The notes under the pieces: model-generated
What the model saw: the letters and a program-made list of their open reading frames with translations, nothing else
The model's database searches: none
What the model was told of the DNA's origin: nothing
Shown here: positions 59,618 to 64,000 of the stretch, piece after piece
Layout: each line of letters starts with the position of its first letter
How positions within the stretch are numbered: the first letter of the stretch is position 1
Position numbers and translations under genes: made by a program
Assembly: GCF_001279525.1 (NCBI RefSeq)
Contig: NZ_LGDY01000164.1
Location: forward strand, 94,034 to 158,033
From: Nocardia sp. NRRL S-836
Lineage (GTDB): Bacteria; Actinomycetota; Actinomycetes; Mycobacteriales; Pseudonocardiaceae
DNA: 64,000 nucleotides
Direction: 5' to 3'

Positions 59618-60688
59618 ATGCCCAGCCTGCCCTCGATCCGCGGCCGTGGCGCGCAGCAGCGCCCGACGCCGCACATCTCCGTGCCGTTGTCGCACTACGT
59701 GGTCGACTGCGCGGTCTACGTCGACGGCAAGCGTTTGCCCGGCCGCTGGACGCACACCGACGCCGTCAAAGAGGTGCGCAAGCGCAAGGACGGGTTCGTC
59801 TGGATCGGCCTGCACGAGCCGGACGAGGAGCAGATCCAGGGCATCGCCGAGACGTTCGGGCTGCACGAGCTCGCCGTCGAGGACGCGGTGCACGCCCACC
59901 AGCGGCCGAAGCTGGAGCGGTACGACAACACGCTGTTCATGGTCTTCAAGACCGTGCGCTACGTGACGAACGAGTCACCCGACACCGCCAACGAGATCGT
60001 CGAGTCCGGCGAGATCATGGTGTTCCTGGGCAAGGACTTCGTCATCACCGTGCGGCACGGCAACCACTCCGGGCTCTCCAGGCTGCGCCACGTGCTGGAG
60101 GACGACCCGGAACGGCTGGAGATCGGCCCCGCCGCGGTGATGCACGCGATCGCCGACCAGGTGGTCGACAACTACCTCGAGGTCACCGACCACATCGAGG
60201 ACGACATCGACCGCATGGAGGAACGGGTCTTCGCGCCGCGCACCGAGGTGAGCGCGGAGCAGATCTACATGTTCAAGCGCGAGGTCGTGGAGCTGCGCCG
60301 CGCGGTGATGCCGCTCGCGAACCCGTTGCGCCGCTTGGCCGAGGGCTACACGCCGCTGATCCCCGAGCAGGTGCGCGCGTTCTTCCGCGACGTCGACGAC
60401 CACCTCACCGAGGTCTCCGAGCGCGTCACCGCGTTCGACGAGCTGCTGACCACGCTGGTCGACGCGACGCTCGCGAAGATCACGTTGCAGCAGAACACCG
60501 ACATGCGCAAGATCACCTCGTGGGTCGCGATCATCTCGGTGCCCACCATGGTCGTCGGTGTGTACGGCATGAACTTCGACTACATGCCCGAGCTGAAGTG
60601 GAAGTTCGGTTATCCCCTGGTGATGAGCCTGGTCCTCATCGCCTGTCTGACGCTCTACCGAATATTGCGCCGAAATCGCTGGCTCTGA
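59618..60688 (+). CDS. corA: CorA-type magnesium/cobalt transporter
   Basis: A 356-residue divalent cation channel. A large cytoplasmic domain with acidic and helical stretches (EDDIDRMEERVF, FKREVVELRR) is followed by two C-terminal TM segments. The pore signature YGMN is in VVGVYGMNFDYMPEL between them. The basic end is RRNRWL. ATG 59618 has GGAGGAACTCACC upstream. A possible leader peptide lies 97 bp before it. Confidence 0.93.
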   Translation: MPSLPSIRGRGAQQRPTPHISVPLSHYVVDCAVYVDGKRLPGRWTHTDAVKEVRKRKDGFVWIGLHEPDEEQIQGIAETFGLHELAVEDAVHAHQRPKLERYDNTLFMVFKTVRYVTNESPDTANEIVESGEIMVFLGKDFVITVRHGNHSGLSRLRHVLEDDPERLEIGPAAVMHAIADQVVDNYLEVTDHIEDDIDRMEERVFAPRTEVSAEQIYMFKREVVELRRAVMPLANPLRRLAEGYTPLIPEQVRAFFRDVDDHLTEVSERVTAFDELLTTLVDATLAKITLQQNTDMRKITSWVAIISVPTMVVGVYGMNFDYMPELKWKFGYPLVMSLVLIACLTLYRILRRNRWL

Positions 60689-60731
60689 GTCCGGGTTTCG
60701 CACGCTTTCTTCGTCGTAGAAGGGCTTCGTC

Positions 60732-60827
60732 ATGACCAGGCTGCTGACCAACATCCGGTTCTGGATGCTCGCGTTCCTGCTCTGCTGGATCACCACCGTG
60801 TTCGTGCTGATCTCCGGAACGCCCTGA
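60732..60827 (+). CDS. 31-residue membrane microprotein
   Basis: The frame reads MTRLLTNIRF then WMLAFLLCWITTVFVLISGT and P: a basic head and one TM helix. It is closely related to the start of the next protein (RRLRNLRFWILVFAVGWLTM): both share NxRFWxLxF and W-x-T-x-V. Its stop is 1 bp before the next GTG, so the two are surely co-translated. This short gene is easily missed by gene finders. Confidence 0.65.
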   Translation: MTRLLTNIRFWMLAFLLCWITTVFVLISGTP

Positions 60828-60828
60828 C

Positions 60829-61206
60829 GTGCACCGCCGGCTGCGCAACCTGCGCTTCTGGATCCTGGTGTTCGCCGTCGGCTGGCTCACGATGGTCGTC
60901 ATCGCCATCGCGAGCTGGCCGCACCCCGGTGAGGACACCCCGGAGGAACTGGCCGCCGAGGTGACGTCCGCCTTGCGCGCCAACGACTTCCACAAGCTGC
61001 AGCCGTTGCTCGCCGTCGGCGGTGAGGACGTCGCCAGGTCGACGGTCGAGCACTTCTCGACCGCGCGCGTCGACGACGGCTTCTACCGCGACGGCACCAT
61101 CGTCGTGCAGTTCAGCCGGGACGGCACGCGCTCGGAGTTCAAGGCGCCGGTCGAGGAGCGCGACGGCCGGTACGTGGTGAACCTGGTGGTCACTCCCACG
61201 GGGTGA
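60829..61206 (+). CDS. Small membrane-anchored protein, unknown function
   Basis: A 125-residue protein with one N-terminal TM at about 9-28 (LRFWILVFAVGWLTMVVIAI) and an external domain of about 95 residues. This has a helical segment (TPEELAAEVTSALRANDF), a beta-rich end and no Cys. It resembles NTF2-like/DUF4878-type domains only loosely. It follows the microprotein by 1 bp. The end overlaps the convergent DUF2332 gene by 17 bp. Confidence 0.7.
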   Translation: MHRRLRNLRFWILVFAVGWLTMVVIAIASWPHPGEDTPEELAAEVTSALRANDFHKLQPLLAVGGEDVARSTVEHFSTARVDDGFYRDGTIVVQFSRDGTRSEFKAPVEERDGRYVVNLVVTPTG

Positions 61207-62305
61207 CGTTCCAGGTGAAGGGGGTGCCGTGGCCCTCGCCGACGCCCAGCGACAGCGAGATCCCGGCCGGCCACAGCTTGAGCATCAGCGCGAACCTGTG
61301 GTCGACCTCCCGGCGCGGCTCGAACACCAGCAGCGCCAACGGTGCCGTGGGCGTGGCCTTCGCCGCGGCGTCGGCGAGCACGGCGCGGCCCATCGCCCGG
61401 TCGGCCGGCGAGACGTACTGCCACACCACGGAGTGCCACACGACCGTGAGCACGTCGCGTTCGGCACGCGCGAGCTGCCGGGCCAGCCACTCCGGCCCCG
61501 CCGACCGGTCCACCGGCACCGGATCGGCCGCCGCCAGCTCCAGCGCGGCGCGCAACCGCTTCCACCGGTCGAGCTGGTCGGCCCAGACGAACGAGCTGAG
61601 GTGCAGCCGGCCGTCCGCTGTGGACACGTCGACCGGGTCGAGGTCGCAGCCGGCCCGGCCGACGACGCGCAGCCGGTGCGTGAGGTCGGCCGGCGGCAGT
61701 CCGGTCCACCGCGGGTCGAGCACGAGGGGGCTGCCGGGGTCGCCGAGCACCGTGCCGTCGCCGAGCCGGTAGCCGACGCGGTGCGGCCGCAGGTTGAGCC
61801 CGCCGCTCGCGCCGACCTCCAGCAGCCGCACGCAGAACGGCACCTGCCGGCCCGCCGCCCTCGCCGCCTCCTGCGCGGCGACCAGCAGGCCGCCGTAGAG
61901 GGGCGCGCTGCGGCCCGGTTCGTTCGTCTGCACGACCGTGGCGCCGACGCGGTGCCGCAGGACGTCGGCGTGCTCGGTGAGGGCCGGCAGCGCGTCCTCC
62001 CACAGCCGCGGCAGGTCCGGCCGGCCGCCGACGGACGGGTAGTGCTTCGCGAGCGCGGGCGCACGCCCTTCGAGCACGAGGCGGTGCACGGCGCCCGCGA
62101 ACCGCAGGCCGGGCACGGTGCCCTCGCGGTCGCGTTCGGCGCCCGCCATGATCCGGGCCGTGACACCGCCCGCGGCGAGGTCGGCGGCGGCGTCGGTGAG
62201 GAGTCGCTGGGTCAGCGGACTGCGGTCGCGGCAGATGTCGGCGGCCGCGGCGAACAGCTCGGCAAGCACGGCGTCGACGCTAGTGGCAGCGCTGTCCCGC
62301 GTCAT
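61190..62305 (-). CDS. DUF2332 protein (second copy)
   Basis: A 371-residue DUF2332 protein. Shared family segments are LAKHYPSVGG, ATVVQTNEPGRSAPLYGGL, LLEVGASGGLNL and SFVWADQLDRWKRL. Compared with the copy at 57804 it keeps the EVGASGGLNL Gly-rich turn, which resembles a SAM-type nucleotide loop. The other copy has EAATTAGLLL there. The function is unknown. ATG 62305 is divergent from a phosphoesterase with only 28 bp between them. Confidence 0.85.
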   Translation of the reverse strand: MTRDSAATSVDAVLAELFAAAADICRDRSPLTQRLLTDAAADLAAGGVTARIMAGAERDREGTVPGLRFAGAVHRLVLEGRAPALAKHYPSVGGRPDLPRLWEDALPALTEHADVLRHRVGATVVQTNEPGRSAPLYGGLLVAAQEAARAAGRQVPFCVRLLEVGASGGLNLRPHRVGYRLGDGTVLGDPGSPLVLDPRWTGLPPADLTHRLRVVGRAGCDLDPVDVSTADGRLHLSSFVWADQLDRWKRLRAALELAAADPVPVDRSAGPEWLARQLARAERDVLTVVWHSVVWQYVSPADRAMGRAVLADAAAKATPTAPLALLVFEPRREVDHRFALMLKLWPAGISLSLGVGEGHGTPFTWNVTPWE

Positions 62306-62333
62306 CCGGACCGGACGTCATTACGCTGCTGGA

Positions 62334-63005
62334 ATGCCTCGAATCCTGGCGGTGGCCGACGAAGTGGTCGAACAGCTGTGGACCGATCAGGTGCACCAGC
62401 ACTCCGGCGTCGACCTCGTCGTGGCCGCCGGCGACCTCCCGTTCGACTACCTGGAGTTCCTGGCCAACGCCCTGGACAAGCCGCTGGTGTTCGTCCCCGG
62501 CAACCACGACGCCGACCTGTCCGGCTACTCGAACGTGCGCGGCCTGTGGACCAAGGCGGGCGTCCCGGTCCGCTGGCCAGGTCCACCCGGTGCGGTGAAC
62601 GCGGACGAACGCGTGGTCGACGTCGCCGGCCTGCGCATCGCCGGTCTCGGTGGTTCGATCCGCTACAACAAGGGCCCCAACCAGTGGACGGAACGGCAGC
62701 AGGCCCGCCGCGCCCGCCGGGTCTCCCGGCTGGCGGGCTGGCGCAGGCTGCGGGACGGACGTGGCGTGGACGTGCTGCTGACCCACTCACCACCGCGCGA
62801 CTGCGGCGACGAGCCCGACGCACCCCACCGCGGCTTCTCCTGCCTGCACGGCCTGGTCTCGCGCCTGCAGCCGGCGTTCCTGCTGCACGGCCACATCCAC
62901 CCGCACGGCGTCCCGCGCCCGGACCGCCACCTCGGCGGCACGCGCGTGGTCAACGTCGTCGGGCACAAGGTGCTGACGATCCCCGGAGCTCGCGATGAGA
63001 CGTGA
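62334..63005 (+). CDS. Metallophosphoesterase
   Basis: A 223-residue calcineurin-fold enzyme. The usual first D-x-H motif is not obvious: the protein opens with RILAVADEV and lacks the His. GDLPFDY (GD) is present, then PGNHDAD (GNHD), LTHSPP and HGHIHPHG. The first metal site may therefore be changed. It may hydrolyse a nucleotide or phosphoprotein. ATG 62334. The next gene starts inside its end (11-bp overlap). Confidence 0.82.
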   Translation: MPRILAVADEVVEQLWTDQVHQHSGVDLVVAAGDLPFDYLEFLANALDKPLVFVPGNHDADLSGYSNVRGLWTKAGVPVRWPGPPGAVNADERVVDVAGLRIAGLGGSIRYNKGPNQWTERQQARRARRVSRLAGWRRLRDGRGVDVLLTHSPPRDCGDEPDAPHRGFSCLHGLVSRLQPAFLLHGHIHPHGVPRPDRHLGGTRVVNVVGHKVLTIPGARDET

Positions 63006-63855
63006 CACCGGCTTCCCCCTCGCCGACGCCGAGAACGACTTCGTCCGCGCCCGCCGCCGCCAGGTGATGTCCCGGCTGGCCGCCTGGCTGCGCCGCGAGC
63101 CGGACGACGTGAACATCATGCTGCCGTTCCACGAGGTGGTGGACGCCCTCGGCATGGTGTCCGAGAAACGCCTCGGCCTGCAGAACATCCGCCTGGACTC
63201 GATCGTCGGCAGCGTCGACCGCGGCCGCGACTTCGACCGCCGCTTCCGCCCCACCTCCGGCCGCGTGCGCGAACGCTGGCAACGCCTCGCCCTGGCCGCC
63301 CGCCGCGGCGAGAACATCCCGCCGATCGAGGTGTACCGCATCGGCGAGCTGCACTTCATCATCGACGGCCACCACCGGGTGTCCGTCGCCCACGCCATGG
63401 GTCTGTCGACGATCGACGCCTACGTGACGCAGGTGATCACGCGCATCAACTCGGCCGGCATCCGCTACCGCGGCGACCTGATCGTGAAGGACTACCGCCG
63501 CCTGTTCCTGGAGCGCGTCCCGCTGACCGGCGAGGCCCGCGCGGCCGTGATCCTCTCCGACCCGTGGGACTACGCCGAGCTCGGCGAACACGTCGAGGCC
63601 TGGGGCTTCCGCCTCTCGCAGGACGAGGGCGAGTTCCTCGACCGCGGCGTCGTCGCCCGCCGGTGGTACCAGGAGGAGTACCGGCCGGTCGTGGCGATGC
63701 TGCGGCAGGCGGACATGATCGGAGACCGGACCGAGACCGAGGCCTACATGTGGGTGGCGGCGGAACGGTACCGGCTGATCAGGACGCACCGCTGGGACGC
63801 GGATGTGATCAACGCGGTACGGGCGGAGACGCGCTCGCAGGGCCGCACTCGCTGA
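62995..63855 (+). CDS. ParB/sulfiredoxin-fold protein
   Basis: A 286-residue protein with a ParB-N-like nucleotide-binding fold: PPIEVYRIGELHFIIDGHHRVSVAHAMGL, with the conserved DGHHR loop. The rest is helical and basic, without a clear HTH. Related proteins are labelled chromosome-partition ParB, but lack the usual second domain, so a different nucleotide-dependent role is likely. It is coupled to the phosphoesterase by an 11-bp overlap. Confidence 0.8.
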   Translation: MRRDTGFPLADAENDFVRARRRQVMSRLAAWLRREPDDVNIMLPFHEVVDALGMVSEKRLGLQNIRLDSIVGSVDRGRDFDRRFRPTSGRVRERWQRLALAARRGENIPPIEVYRIGELHFIIDGHHRVSVAHAMGLSTIDAYVTQVITRINSAGIRYRGDLIVKDYRRLFLERVPLTGEARAAVILSDPWDYAELGEHVEAWGFRLSQDEGEFLDRGVVARRWYQEEYRPVVAMLRQADMIGDRTETEAYMWVAAERYRLIRTHRWDADVINAVRAETRSQGRTR

Positions 63856-63860
63856 CGCGC

Positions 63861-64000
63861 GACTGCCGGGCGGGCACCGCTCGGTGGCCGACGTGCCGCC
63901 TGGGACCGGCATGCGCCGCTGCCAGGCGCGCACCACCCGGTGGCCGACGCACGGCCCGGGACCGGCATGCGCCGCTGCCAGGCGCGCACCACCCGGTGGC
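63861..64000. repeat. 56-bp tandem repeat running off the window
   Basis: GGTGGCCGACG begins at 63883 and 63939, and GGTGGC begins again at 63995: an exact 56-bp period. ACCGGCATGC occurs at 63905 and 63961 with the same period. The first copy is diverged; the second and third are nearly identical. Because 56 is not a multiple of 3, this is not a coding repeat. The array continues past the window. Confidence 0.85.

Overview
The window is about 64 kb of very GC-rich DNA with dense genes, many GTG starts, many 4-bp ATGA/GTGA overlaps and strong third-position G/C bias. Gene content points to an actinomycete, most likely Pseudonocardiaceae (Lentzea, Saccharothrix or Actinosynnema type). The family is inferred from protein style and gene order; no rRNA or other marker is present. 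No tRNA, rRNA, CRISPR array, transposase or integrase was seen.

The backbone resembles, as recalled, the Mycobacterium tuberculosis Rv3200c-Rv3212 neighbourhood. It holds a K+ channel with an NAD-binding domain, adnB, adnA, an alkyltransferase-like protein, a TIGR02569 kinase-like protein, moeZ, a DUF3152 protein, a TetR regulator, DUF3107, a ferritin-like protein, a DEAD-box helicase and a PQQ-like membrane protein. Three blocks interrupt this backbone.

Block 1 (about 15.8-27.9 kb) has a secreted GH18 chitinase with a DasR-like operator, followed by a four-gene cassette present twice in tandem. Each copy has a PAS-GGDEF-EAL protein, a DUF574-type SAM methyltransferase, a divergent cytochrome P450 and a secreted alpha/beta hydrolase. 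The copies share gene order, start sites and promoter-like elements, and this is the most interesting part of the window.

Block 2 (28.2-37.6 kb) is a minus-strand nitrate/nitrite assimilation cluster: molybdopterin nitrate reductase, its FAD/[2Fe-2S] partner, a NarK transporter, NirB, NirD, a uroporphyrinogen-III synthase with a winged helix, and a CbiX-type chelatase. The last two fit sirohaem supply for NirB.

Block 3 (42.7-46.3 kb) has an unknown membrane protein, a hydrolase, an AurF-like diiron oxygenase, and a TetR regulator with a twin operator and a DUF4873 protein.

The left end (0-8.7 kb) carries secreted zinc peptidases, a two-component system divergent from a secreted DUF5666-like protein, an M20 peptidase and small membrane proteins. 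The right end (50.4-64 kb) is housekeeping: hydrolase, O-antigen-ligase-like protein, RecB-type nuclease, ArsC-like, MarC, PHP phosphatase, bacterial PH domain, NUDIX, two DUF2332 proteins, MaoC, CorA, a metallophosphoesterase and a ParB-like protein. It ends in a 56-bp tandem repeat that runs off the window. Between CorA and the second DUF2332 gene lies a 31-residue membrane microprotein that looks like a free-standing copy of the next protein's membrane anchor.
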